From Bacteroidota bacterium (GTDB taxonomy: Bacteria; Bacteroidota; Bacteroidia; Chitinophagales; Chitinophagaceae): a DNA stretch of 37,417 bases. Both the position numbers and the translations under genes were made by a program. Positions 24,403 to 32,945 of the stretch are shown here, one piece after another. The notes beneath the pieces are model-generated. The model searched no databases. It saw nothing but the letters and a program-made list of their open reading frames with translations, and was not told where the DNA came from. Location: the NCBI GenBank assembly GCA_018267955.1, contig JAFDXL010000003.1, positions 12,779 to 50,195 on the forward strand. Reading direction: 5' to 3'. How positions within the stretch are numbered: the first letter of the stretch is position 1; the number at the start of each line of letters is the position of its first letter.

Positions 24403-24981
24403 TTAGTTAAGCTGCGGATTTACGGGAAAATTGACCAGGTGTGCATACTCATCACCCAGGGATCTTATTGCTGACTTCCATATATTATTGTGGTCTGTCT
24501 CAAAAAGCAAAGACTCATCAAACGACCCTACAAGCCAGGAACCTTCTTTCATTTCCTGCTCCAATTGTCCGGGAGACCAGCCCGCGTAACCGAGTAGTAA
24601 CTTTATATCAGACTGGTCGTAGCTGCCATTGGCCAGTACATCCTGCAAACCATCAAAATCACCGCCCCAATAAGTACCGGCAGCAATGTTTACACCTCCA
24701 AGCTCTGGTATTTTATGAAGCATATGCAATGTTTCATTCTGTACCGGGCCGCCATTAAAAACAGTGAGGCTGGGTTGGATAAACTCAGGAAGCAGGTCAC
24801 TTAAAACCCAATCGGTATTTTTATTAATGATGAACCCCATAGAACCCTCGTCTCCATGCTCACACAACAACACAACTGACCGAGAAAACCCGGGATCTGC
24901 CAAAAACGGCTCAGCTATAAGAAAGCATCCCGCCGATAGCAATTTTGTATTCTCCTGCTTAGGTATATGCAAAAAATCCAT
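24403..24981 (-). CDS. YqgE/AlgH family protein (UPF0301)
   Basis: The chosen start gives 192 residues, MDFLHIPKQENTKLLSAGC, close to the usual 185-195 of this family. It keeps the family hallmarks FLIAEPFL, FSRSVVLLCEH, GSMGFIINK, FNGGPVQ and GYAGWSPGQLEQEM. Relatives were linked to alginate and transcriptional control in Pseudomonas, but a biochemical role is not established. A longer frame back to 25071 adds a Cys/Tyr/Phe-rich stretch and crosses the promoter, so it was rejected. It is divergent from the ZIP transporter. Confidence 0.9.
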   Translation of the reverse strand: MDFLHIPKQENTKLLSAGCFLIAEPFLADPGFSRSVVLLCEHGDEGSMGFIINKNTDWVLSDLLPEFIQPSLTVFNGGPVQNETLHMLHKIPELGGVNIAAGTYWGGDFDGLQDVLANGSYDQSDIKLLLGYAGWSPGQLEQEMKEGSWLVGSFDESLLFETDHNNIWKSAIRSLGDEYAHLVNFPVNPQLN

Positions 24982-24988
24982 CGTATAA

Positions 24989-25020
24989 TAAATGTAGCAA
25001 CTCCTGTAAACAAAAACAAA
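24989..25020 (-). promoter_or_regulatory. Promoter of the AlgH-family gene, adjacent to its start codon
   Basis: On the minus strand TTTG (25017-25020) is followed after 20 bases by TACATTTA (24989-24996), 5 of 6 defined positions of TAnnTTTG. Only seven bases separate it from the ATG at 24981. This is the best supported of the start-codon-adjacent promoters because both elements are present at correct spacing. Confidence 0.5.
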
Positions 25021-25129
25021 AATGCATAGAGAATGTTTGAATACGCTCATTATCAATCTGTACAAAGGCATTATCTATCATTCGTTTCTGAAAATGGAGT
25101 TACATTTACATAGAAAACCAGCACAGTAA

Positions 25130-25864
25130 ATGCATTTCTTTTACAGCATTCTTCTTTTTGCTATCACTTTTTTTGGAGGTATTATACCATTGTGGTTTAA
25201 AGATTTTGATGAAAAAAGGATGCAGTATCTGCTGGCTTTTTCAGGAGCTTTCCTGTTGAGTATCACATTTCTGCACTTATTACCGGAAACATTCAGTGAT
25301 CTGGGCGCCACGGCCGGTGTTTATGTGTTAATCGGTTTCTTTTTACAGCTTATCATTCAGCGGTTCACCCACGGTATAGAGCATGGACATTTGCATGTAC
25401 ATCCGCAAGAAGATCACCATCATCATGTACCGGTCTATTCTATACTTGCGGGATTAAGCCTGCATGCCTTTATGGAAGGATTGCCCCTTGGGTTTAATTA
25501 TAAAATGAGCGCTACAGAACCATCTTTATATCTTGCCGTAGCTGCACACAAACTACCGGAAGCCATACTTGCAACTACCCTCTTATTAAATGCCAAAGGG
25601 CGAAAGACTACATTAGTCACTATGTTCTTTTTCTCTTGCATTACGCCAATATCCGGCATCCTGGCCAATAGCCTTGGACAGTTTTACCATGCTATGGCTG
25701 CAGCTGTTGTGGCATTAATACCCATAGTAGCGGGGGCGTTTATACATATATCAACAACTATATTTTTTGAAAGCGGAACCAAGCAACATTTGCTTACCCG
25801 GCAAAAAGTAGCAGCAATATTAACCGGCGTAGCCATAGGCTTTGCCACTTTATTGTTTGAATAA
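25130..25864 (+). CDS. ZIP family metal transporter
   Basis: ZIP proteins import zinc or other divalent metals into the cytoplasm. The 244-residue protein has about eight membrane segments, the histidine-rich cytoplasmic loop HGIEHGHLHVHPQEDHHHH (about residues 83-101), and the metal-site helices SLHAFMEGLPLGFN and AHKLPEAI in transmembrane segments 4 and 5. Length is typical for the bacterial group. The TraB/GumN gene follows after 12 bases, which suggests a shared transcript. Metal specificity cannot be read from the sequence. Confidence 0.9.
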   Translation: MHFFYSILLFAITFFGGIIPLWFKDFDEKRMQYLLAFSGAFLLSITFLHLLPETFSDLGATAGVYVLIGFFLQLIIQRFTHGIEHGHLHVHPQEDHHHHVPVYSILAGLSLHAFMEGLPLGFNYKMSATEPSLYLAVAAHKLPEAILATTLLLNAKGRKTTLVTMFFFSCITPISGILANSLGQFYHAMAAAVVALIPIVAGAFIHISTTIFFESGTKQHLLTRQKVAAILTGVAIGFATLLFE

Positions 25865-25876
25865 TATCAAAAACTT

Positions 25877-26755
25877 ATGTCCCTTACCATACGATCGATA
25901 CTGCTTGCACTTATTACTTTTCTCTCGTCTTTTTCACTTAAAGCACAGCAGGGAAAGGAAGAGGAAAAATCGTTGTTATGGAAGATCAGTAGTAAGGATC
26001 TAAAAAAATCGTCTTATATATTTGGAACGATCCATATGATATGTCCCAAAGACTATGTCTGGACCGAAGCAATGAAGAATGCCTTTGAAAAATGCCAGGA
26101 GGTTTGTTTTGAATTGGATCTCGATGATCCAAACATGATGATGGAGATAGCGACCGGCATGCTAAACAAGGATGGCAAAACACTTAGGGAATATTTTAGT
26201 GACACAGACTATATAAAGCTGGAGAGGTACGTAAGGGATAGCATTGGCATGGACATATCGGTTTTCTCGCAGATGAAGCCTGTTGCCCTGGAGACCATGT
26301 TTGTTACGCATAACAACGAATGTGACAACCCAATATCCTACGAAAATAACCTGATGGCAGATGCGCAAAAAGTGCATAAGGAAATTACCGGGCTGGAAAC
26401 CGTAAGCGAGCAGCTGGACCTATTTGACAATCTGCCCGTAGACAGTGTAATTAAAGATGTAATGAACACTGTAAACGGCATAGAAACAGGCACCGATGAC
26501 TACAAAAAACTCATTGCCGCTTATAAAAAACAAGATATAAAAGCACTTTACAAGCTAATAAAGGCATCAGAAAAAATAGACCTGGACCTGGCAGGCTTCC
26601 TGGATGTACGCAATGAAAAATGGATACCGCGTATGACAGAAAAAATGGACCACGGGGCAATCTTCTTTGCAGTAGGTGCCGGACACCTTCCCGGCGAAAA
26701 TGGCGTATTAAACCTATTGAAGAAAGCTGGGTATATTGTAACCCCCGTTAAATAA
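25877..26755 (+). CDS. Secreted TraB/GumN (Tiki-like) family protein
   Basis: The 292-residue protein has a signal peptide (MSLTIRSILLALITFLSSFS then LKAQ). The TraB/GumN signature is complete: the first GxxH motif at residues 50-53 in IFGTIHMICP and the second at 267-270 in VGAGHLPGENGVLNLL. In the related Tiki proteins these GxxH motifs bind the metal of a protease, so a periplasmic metallopeptidase activity is plausible but not shown. It follows the ZIP transporter by 12 bases and converges on the response-regulator gene with five bases between stop codons. Confidence 0.87.
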   Translation: MSLTIRSILLALITFLSSFSLKAQQGKEEEKSLLWKISSKDLKKSSYIFGTIHMICPKDYVWTEAMKNAFEKCQEVCFELDLDDPNMMMEIATGMLNKDGKTLREYFSDTDYIKLERYVRDSIGMDISVFSQMKPVALETMFVTHNNECDNPISYENNLMADAQKVHKEITGLETVSEQLDLFDNLPVDSVIKDVMNTVNGIETGTDDYKKLIAAYKKQDIKALYKLIKASEKIDLDLAGFLDVRNEKWIPRMTEKMDHGAIFFAVGAGHLPGENGVLNLLKKAGYIVTPVK

Positions 26756-26760
26756 CGATC

Positions 26761-27156
26761 TTAGAATTGTTCCAATACGTGATTGATGGTAGAACTGGTA
26801 AGAGGTTTGTTCAGGAATTGTTTTACAGAAGAATATCCTTTTACCCTGGCAATATCATTTTCATTAATAGAAGAGGAGAGCATATAGATATAAAAGTTGC
26901 TTCTGCGATCTGCAGGCAATGTTTCAAACGACTCTACAAACTCAAAGCCATTCATCACGGGCATTTGAATATCTACAAAAATTATAGTTGGTATGTCATT
27001 CGCAGCCATCGTCCTTAAATAAATCAAGGCATCATTAGCTTGCTGAAAGGTGGACACACTTGCACAACGACCTGTATTCTGAATGATCTTTTCAGCTATA
27101 AAGCAATCTAACTTACTGTCATCAACAACTATAAAGTTCAGTTTCTCCTGGCTCAT
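26761..27156 (-). CDS. Single-domain response regulator (receiver only)
   Basis: From ATG 27156 the protein is 131 residues, MSQEKLNFIVVDDSKLDCF, a lone CheY-like receiver. Acidic residues Asp12-Asp13, phosphoacceptor Asp62 in IIFVDIQMP, the switch serine in MLSSSI and the conserved Lys-Pro in FLNKPL are all present. There is no output domain, so it would act by binding a partner or as a phosphotransfer intermediate. One base separates its ATG from the stop of the receiver-kinase gene. The longer frame back to 27195 runs into that gene. Confidence 0.88.
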   Translation of the reverse strand: MSQEKLNFIVVDDSKLDCFIAEKIIQNTGRCASVSTFQQANDALIYLRTMAANDIPTIIFVDIQMPVMNGFEFVESFETLPADRRSNFYIYMLSSSINENDIARVKGYSSVKQFLNKPLTSSTINHVLEQF

Positions 27157-27157
27157 T

Positions 27158-28246
27158 TTATTTATTTGGGATAGCGATAGAAAACGTCGTTCCATCTGCA
27201 GAAGATACGACGTCTATCTTACCATTTAATTTTCCTAATGCATCTTTCACGTTATACAGTCCAAAGCCCGATCCTACCTCCTCGCTATTACCCCTGTAAA
27301 ACATGTTAAATATCTGGTTAATGCTGTTTTCGGGAATACCGATGCCGTTATCTTTCACCACAATATTAGCTATTCCTTTGGCAACATTCACATCCAGTTC
27401 TACAAATTTATTTTCATTATTTTTTACCTGGTATTTAAAGGCATTGGACAACAAATTATTCAGTATGATCTTTATAGATACTTCATCAGAACGGAATGTT
27501 TCTGCCTGTTGTACATTCTTAACAAACTTTACATTGTTCATTTTACTGGTTACTTCGTAAATATCAGAAAGGTCTTTCACAATATCATCGAAGTTAATAT
27601 CAGCAATTTCCACCTCACCTCTCCGTATACTGTAATAGTCATGTAGGTTTTGGATATAATTATCCAGTTTTAGCATGGCATTTTCCATCATACCCATCAT
27701 TTCCTTTACGTCTGCCAGATTATCCGTATGCTTGGCAAGGTCTATAATCCCCAGAACGCTTAATATAGGGCCGCGCATATCGTGGGTGGCACTATATGCA
27801 AATTTGTCCAGTTCATTATATGCTTTCTGCAGCTCTTCGTTCTTTACAGCAAGCATTGCAGTGGTAACATAAAACTTGTATCCCTGGTCGATCGACGAAC
27901 GTATATCGTCCTCAGACCATGGTTTCTTAATATACCTGTAGACGTGGCCGCGGTTGATGGCATTAATAACAGATTCTATATCTGCATAGCCTGTAATAAG
28001 TATCCTGATGGGATTCGGGAACTCTTTGCGTATCTCTTCAAAAAATTCAACACCGGTTTTATCAGGCATTTTTTGATCACTTAGGATAACACTGATATCA
28101 GGATTAGCCTTTAGATGATTGATTGCCTCGGTTGTGTTGATTGCTACAAATATGTTATAATCAAACCTAAATGCGGCCTTGAAGCTGATGAGGTTATTCT
28201 GCTCATCATCTATATATAGTACTTTTATTTTATCCTTACCATTCAC
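27158..28246 (-). CDS. Receiver-histidine kinase protein (REC-HisKA-HATPase)
   Basis: The 362-residue soluble protein has a receiver at residues 1-125 (Asp13-Asp14, phosphoacceptor Asp57 in LSDQKMP, ILITGYAD, IKKPW), a short coiled linker, and a kinase core with His155 in SATHDMRGP, N-box NNLLSNAFKY (263-272), G1 KDNGIGIP (298-305) and G2 GSGFGLYNV (325-333). The receiver in front of the kinase suggests regulation by, or relay from, another kinase. It starts 11 bases after the 7TMR-DISM kinase stop and is followed by a lone receiver, so the three are an operon and probably a phosphorelay. Its receiver is very like that of the divergent gene at 34101. Confidence 0.9.
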   Translation of the reverse strand: MNGKDKIKVLYIDDEQNNLISFKAAFRFDYNIFVAINTTEAINHLKANPDISVILSDQKMPDKTGVEFFEEIRKEFPNPIRILITGYADIESVINAINRGHVYRYIKKPWSEDDIRSSIDQGYKFYVTTAMLAVKNEELQKAYNELDKFAYSATHDMRGPILSVLGIIDLAKHTDNLADVKEMMGMMENAMLKLDNYIQNLHDYYSIRRGEVEIADINFDDIVKDLSDIYEVTSKMNNVKFVKNVQQAETFRSDEVSIKIILNNLLSNAFKYQVKNNENKFVELDVNVAKGIANIVVKDNGIGIPENSINQIFNMFYRGNSEEVGSGFGLYNVKDALGKLNGKIDVVSSADGTTFSIAIPNK

Positions 28247-28257
28247 TAGCGTACGTT

Positions 28258-30450
28258 TTAAAGTGTTTGATGAATAATAGGAAGCTCAATGATAAATTCT
28301 GTACCTTCTCCTAATGCCGAATTTACGTTTATTGTTCCATTATGTTTAGCAATTGTATTATATGCAATAGAAAGCCCTAATCCTGTACCCTCGCCCACAT
28401 CTTTTGTTGTAAAGAAGGGTTCAAAAAGCTTTTTCTTTGTTGCCTCATCCATACCGGTTCCATTATCCTTTATCCTGACAGTTACAGAATCTCCGTTTGC
28501 GCTTGTAGAAACTGTCAGCAAACCACCTTTCGCCTCCTTGAAACGTTCTTTAATAGCATACAGGCCATTTGTCATAATATTGAGAAACACCTGGTTTAGT
28601 TTGCCGGGGAAACATTCTACCAACGGTAAATCACCATAATGCTTTTCAACTTCAATACGATTATCGAGCTGGTTGTTTACGATAACAAGAGTGGAATCGA
28701 GCCCTTCATTGATGTTGGCTTTCTTAAGATCGTCCTCATCCAACCTCGAGAAAATGCGTAAGCCTTTTACAATCTCGGCAGTTCTTGATGAGCCTTCATT
28801 GATACCATTTAAAAGATAATCGATCTCTGTCTTGAGATAGTCAAAATCATATTCCTGTTTCAGATCATCAATTTTCTTTTTCTTCTCTTCAACAGGTTCG
28901 TCACTCAATGTGATTGTTTCGATCTCATTCAACATGGTAATCACCATATCTACATCTCGCTTCAAAGGCTTTACATTAGATGTAACGAAGTTGATCGGGT
29001 TATTGATCTCATGCGCTATGCCGGCAGTAAGCTGACCAAGAGATGCCATCTTCTCCGATTCTACTAACTGCATTTCGGCTTCCTTGAGGTCGCTGATGGC
29101 CTTACTGAGGTCGTCGTTTGATTGTCTTAGTTCCTGGGTTCGCTCCGTAACCTTCGCCTCCAATATTACATTTTGCTCTCTGACAATTCGCGCATTTTCT
29201 TCAAGAGCCTCCATAGCCTGTGCCTGCGATTCTTCCTTTTCTTTCCGGAATATATTGATCTTATCTGCCAGCGCGAAAGACAGCAAAACGATTTCTATTA
29301 CAGAGGCTATCTGTAATGCGAATGTTGATGCTGTATTGTAGGGAACAATATCATAATCTTTCAGCACGAAAATAACCGCTCCTATTAATAGCAAACTCCA
29401 CGCAAGTAAAAAGAAGCCGGCGGGCCTGTAATGCCTGCGATATATCACATAGGATACAAATAAAGAATATAATGAGGCAATTGCCGTATTCAATTGCATT
29501 ACCTGGAAAGCGATGGACCGCATACCCAGTAACGAAAGGGCAATGCTGAAAACGAAAATTCCATTGAAAAAGATCAGGCCATAATGTAGCTTACGAACCT
29601 GTTCTTTAGTCCTGAGAAAATTCTTAATGAATTCAATCGCCGCCATAGCTCCCAGGCAAGAAAATAATGTAGGTCCTTGCAAAGCCAGCCAGGGCGAATT
29701 GGGCCAGAGATACTTAAAAGTGAAACTTTGCAGGGTTGTTTGTGTCAATCCTACCGTTATAATGTAAACAACATATAACAGGTAACTCCTATCACGAACT
29801 GAAAAATAAACAAAGAGGTTGTAGAAGGACATTACCAGGATAATACCCGTAAATATGGCCATCAACAGCTCTTTCTGATAGCTATTGCTAACTACCTGGG
29901 TTTCCGTGCCTAACCTTACAGGAAATACCAACTGCGCTGCGCTTTTTACTCTTAACAGAATCTCTACGGTATTACCGGGTTGAGCACCGGTACTAAAAAC
30001 GTAGTTACGATCGTTATACTTCCGTTCGTAAAATGGCTTGTGTTTATCTACGCTCTCCTGTAATAACAACTTGCCATCCTGCGAAAACACGTAAATATCT
30101 CCCTCGTCAATCAACGGTTGTTCTACAAGCAGCAAAGGTGTTTCAGAAGTATTGTTCTTCAGTTCAAACCTTATCCAAAAAGCAGAATTGGAGAGTGCGA
30201 AATTGGGAATTTTGCTAGTAACAGGCTTGTATGCAGTTGAAGAAAAAGCCTCCTGGTAGCTTAGTGTGTTCCCTTTGTCCTCCAAGACGCTCATACTGGT
30301 GCCCGGTATGGTCACCAATTGATCGTTTGTAGTATAATCCATCCTTCCGGCATAGGAGATACCTGCAGAAAAAATCAATAGTATGGCTAATTTTATTCGT
30401 ACAAACCAGTTGCTTTCACGAAAAAAAATATGCGCTACGTTAGAAGTCAT
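28258..30450 (-). CDS. 7TMR-DISM sensor histidine kinase
   Basis: The 730-residue protein has an N-terminal signal (to about residue 35), an extracytoplasmic 7TMR-DISMED2 domain (about 45-185; ALSNSAFWIRFELKN), seven membrane helices (about 195-395), a coiled coil (about 403-465), HisKA with His480 in LTAGIAHEINNP, and a HATPase domain with MTNGLYA (626-632), DNGTGMDE (662-669), FEPFFTTK and GEGTGLGLS (687-695). It is a complete, apparently active receptor kinase. DISMED2 domains resemble carbohydrate-binding modules and sense small external ligands in characterised cases. It leads the signalling trio and lies 156 bases downstream of the E1-nitroreductase gene on the same strand. Confidence 0.92.
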   Translation of the reverse strand: MTSNVAHIFFRESNWFVRIKLAILLIFSAGISYAGRMDYTTNDQLVTIPGTSMSVLEDKGNTLSYQEAFSSTAYKPVTSKIPNFALSNSAFWIRFELKNNTSETPLLLVEQPLIDEGDIYVFSQDGKLLLQESVDKHKPFYERKYNDRNYVFSTGAQPGNTVEILLRVKSAAQLVFPVRLGTETQVVSNSYQKELLMAIFTGIILVMSFYNLFVYFSVRDRSYLLYVVYIITVGLTQTTLQSFTFKYLWPNSPWLALQGPTLFSCLGAMAAIEFIKNFLRTKEQVRKLHYGLIFFNGIFVFSIALSLLGMRSIAFQVMQLNTAIASLYSLFVSYVIYRRHYRPAGFFLLAWSLLLIGAVIFVLKDYDIVPYNTASTFALQIASVIEIVLLSFALADKINIFRKEKEESQAQAMEALEENARIVREQNVILEAKVTERTQELRQSNDDLSKAISDLKEAEMQLVESEKMASLGQLTAGIAHEINNPINFVTSNVKPLKRDVDMVITMLNEIETITLSDEPVEEKKKKIDDLKQEYDFDYLKTEIDYLLNGINEGSSRTAEIVKGLRIFSRLDEDDLKKANINEGLDSTLVIVNNQLDNRIEVEKHYGDLPLVECFPGKLNQVFLNIMTNGLYAIKERFKEAKGGLLTVSTSANGDSVTVRIKDNGTGMDEATKKKLFEPFFTTKDVGEGTGLGLSIAYNTIAKHNGTINVNSALGEGTEFIIELPIIHQTL

Positions 30451-30456
30451 GCTATG

Positions 30457-30470
30457 ACCGATAGTTCGGT
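30457..30470 (-). promoter_or_regulatory. Small hairpin just ahead of the sensor-kinase start codon
   Basis: ACCGA (30457-30461) and TCGGT (30466-30470) form a 5-bp stem with a four-base loop, ending six bases before the ATG at 30450. No Shine-Dalgarno is seen. It could affect ribosome access, but the stem is short. Confidence 0.25.
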
Positions 30471-30564
30471 ACCATCAATGGGTTAAAAATGTTAATATTA
30501 ATTCCTCTATGCCAACCCAACAATTACCTCACTAATATATTACTCTTTATGATTATTAACAACC

Positions 30565-30596
30565 TATACATCAACATTTAATTATTGTTGATAGGA
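30565..30596 (-). other. Imperfect hairpin between the E1-nitroreductase and sensor-kinase genes
   Basis: ATCAACA (30570-30576) pairs with TGTTGAT (30586-30592), and outside them CCTAT pairs with ATAGG around a two-base bulge. It starts ten bases past the E1-nitroreductase stop at 30607. It may attenuate transcription into the kinase genes; there is no T-tract, so full termination is doubtful. The rest of the 156-base gap is AT-rich with no gene. Confidence 0.3.
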
Positions 30597-30606
30597 AAAC
30601 TGGTTA

Positions 30607-32925
30607 TCAGGCTGTTATAAGGATATCTTTCACATCTTTTCTATAAGGTAATATTTGCGGCTCGGGTGCCTTAAATACCCTAAACAGGTAAATGATAGAC
30701 TCGTTGCCATCGAGACCCTTATAGCCGGTCATCTTCCTGAATTCGTTGTACAGTTCCTTTATATGAGGAGTTATTCCCGGTGGCATATCCGGGGCGTTTT
30801 GCTCCAGGCGTTGAAAAAAGGCAACCGGTACGTTCATTGGATGAAATGCAATATCCAATTCTGTAGCTTTTAACCAGAGTTTTTGAGACGCGCGTCCTCC
30901 ATCGAGAAACGCTTGCTGATCGGTTCCTTCTATGGTAAGCAGCCCCATTGCCGAGGCTGTAGTCATATTTTTTATAGAGGCAGTGCTCAATACCTTACCT
31001 CCATCTATATCACGGAGAATAGCTACAACTTTGGGATCCCGTATCAACCTTACCCCTAAAAGATGGGCCGGGCTTAGCTCTAAAGTGGTGATGCCCATTC
31101 CTGTTTTGCGTTCAATAGCCTCAGCCTCGGTCCAGCGCATTTCCTGATAGGTAAAATCATAATGGCTTTGTGGCGAAAGAACCCTGTACCTGTCTGTTTC
31201 TGAAATAATCCTTCCCGTTGCTTCCAGTATGGCCGGATCATGAAAAAATTTCAATTTGGCCCCCTTGATAGACGAAACGCAGGATTGAAATTGATCGTAT
31301 ATATCCTGCGCCAACTCTACCTGCTGCGTAATGCGCCTGTTTGTGTGTCTTCTGAATATTACCTTTGAGAGATTATCATCTGTATGTGGTTCTATACCTT
31401 CTTCAGATGAACCTTTCGTAAAGAAAGTAAAAGATGCTATAGCATCATCACTATTACCTTCCGGATGATATTTCACTTTTGTCTCAAACCCAAGTTCATG
31501 CGATTTTAGGATAACATTCTCTACAGCGGCTCCTAATGCAATCATAGAAGCTGTATCCTTATAATCCATGAACGAAAAGCCAAAGTATCGATCGAAGAAT
31601 AGTACGAGGACACCTTTTTCATATACCCATTTCCACGGTTGTGCATTACCACCTGACGGGGCTGTACCTGCAGCATCTACAATCGCTGCTACCTGCTCCT
31701 GCGTTAATGTTATTCCACTTTTATCATCGGCACTGATGATTTTTGCGGCTACATCTTTTAACGTTTCAAGTTCCAGCGGATGAAATGGATTGGGAACAAC
31801 ATCAGTGTTCTCCTTCCTTTGTTTATTGCCAACCAATTCTTCCATATCTACAAAATAGCGCCCCGATTCATGATACTGATCCAGCGCTATACGTCTCCAT
31901 ATATCGGCAACGGCCCCACCGCCTAGAGCCACGGCAGAAGCTAATTGCGGCCAGGTAGTGATGGAATGCCCTATCTCAACTCCTGACGCCTTTAAGCGTG
32001 CAGAAATAGTATTTAGGCCAACAATGGGTGCCAGGTAAGGCATCTTTTCCTCATTGGTTTTTAAATGTTTCAGTTTAGAGATATCCAGATGATCTACAAA
32101 CCCATGCAGGATAGAACGATCAGGCTCCAGGTCGAACCGCTCTACATCAATAGTGCATCTATCGCTGGCTTCCATTAGCACCGGGATGCCAAGCTCCTTG
32201 GCTTTTACACGACAAAGAATTTTCATGTCCACGCCGTCACATTCATCTATCAAGGCATCCAGTTTACCGCCTTCCAGGTAAAAAGCATCCATATTTTCTT
32301 CTGTAAGACCATCCTCAAAAATGGTAACTTTCAGATATGGATCTATTTCAGCGATCTCACGGGCTACGGATATCACCTTCTTAAGCCCAAGGTTTTGTAC
32401 CCCGGTACGTATCCTGTTCAGATTTGTTAATTCCAGCAGGTCAAAATCTGCCAGCCTTATCTCTTTGAACGAACGCTCCATTGCCAGTGTAACAGCTACA
32501 GATTGCCCTACAGATAAGCCAATTACACCAATCACCTTGGTGGCTAATATATCGCGCTCACGTAATGTTATCTTATATTGATTGCGACTGGTGCGTACCT
32601 CTATAAATTCCGCTTCATCCAGCAGATGCACCATACGTTTGCTCCAAGGATAGTAAACCCATACCCCGTAATTAATCAAATCCCCATTCGTATGTTCATG
32701 GATCAAAGAATCATATTCTTCATCAGTCAATTGTTTTGTTGGGTTCCTGATCTTGAACATTTCCTGCAATTGAGGCACTATCTCATCGTAAAGAAAGATA
32801 TCCTCAGTTTGCAGCAGTTCATCAAATTGTTTTTTTTCTCCAGGATTATTAAGTCTGAAAAAAACGGGCTTATATAAATTCCTCTGTTGTTCTGTTTTGC
32901 TTTTGGCTATAGTTATCCTATCCAT
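30607..32925 (-). CDS. E1/ThiF adenylation domain fused to nitroreductase (Rv1355c family)
   Basis: The 772-residue protein has an N-terminal region of about 120 residues without a recognised motif, an E1/ThiF Rossmann domain (about 125-350), a linker, and a nitroreductase-like flavin domain (about 400-745). The E1 part has a nucleotide loop GVIGLSVGQS (133-142), the acidic-then-Arg segment ADFDLLELTNLNR ending Arg171, and DECDGVD (228-233). No zinc CxxC pair and no obvious catalytic cysteine of the ubiquitin-E1 kind is seen. The flavin part has APSGGNAQPWKW (422-433) and DGGRASQKLW near 676. The same architecture occurs in mycobacterial Rv1355c, annotated MoeY; to my knowledge its reaction is not established. 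It lies 20 bases downstream of the GNAT gene. Confidence 0.85.
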   Translation of the reverse strand: MDRITIAKSKTEQQRNLYKPVFFRLNNPGEKKQFDELLQTEDIFLYDEIVPQLQEMFKIRNPTKQLTDEEYDSLIHEHTNGDLINYGVWVYYPWSKRMVHLLDEAEFIEVRTSRNQYKITLRERDILATKVIGVIGLSVGQSVAVTLAMERSFKEIRLADFDLLELTNLNRIRTGVQNLGLKKVISVAREIAEIDPYLKVTIFEDGLTEENMDAFYLEGGKLDALIDECDGVDMKILCRVKAKELGIPVLMEASDRCTIDVERFDLEPDRSILHGFVDHLDISKLKHLKTNEEKMPYLAPIVGLNTISARLKASGVEIGHSITTWPQLASAVALGGGAVADIWRRIALDQYHESGRYFVDMEELVGNKQRKENTDVVPNPFHPLELETLKDVAAKIISADDKSGITLTQEQVAAIVDAAGTAPSGGNAQPWKWVYEKGVLVLFFDRYFGFSFMDYKDTASMIALGAAVENVILKSHELGFETKVKYHPEGNSDDAIASFTFFTKGSSEEGIEPHTDDNLSKVIFRRHTNRRITQQVELAQDIYDQFQSCVSSIKGAKLKFFHDPAILEATGRIISETDRYRVLSPQSHYDFTYQEMRWTEAEAIERKTGMGITTLELSPAHLLGVRLIRDPKVVAILRDIDGGKVLSTASIKNMTTASAMGLLTIEGTDQQAFLDGGRASQKLWLKATELDIAFHPMNVPVAFFQRLEQNAPDMPPGITPHIKELYNEFRKMTGYKGLDGNESIIYLFRVFKAPEPQILPYRKDVKDILITA

Positions 32926-32945
32926 TGTAATATCAGGCTAACGTT

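Noticed and set aside
24982-25071. N-terminal extension of the AlgH-family gene
   Set aside because: It covers the promoter at 24989-25020 and has no match to the family; the inner start gives the normal length.
30565-30596. Full intrinsic terminator between the E1-nitroreductase and kinase genes
   Set aside because: The stem is imperfect and has no T-tract on the minus strand, so it is listed only as a possible attenuator.
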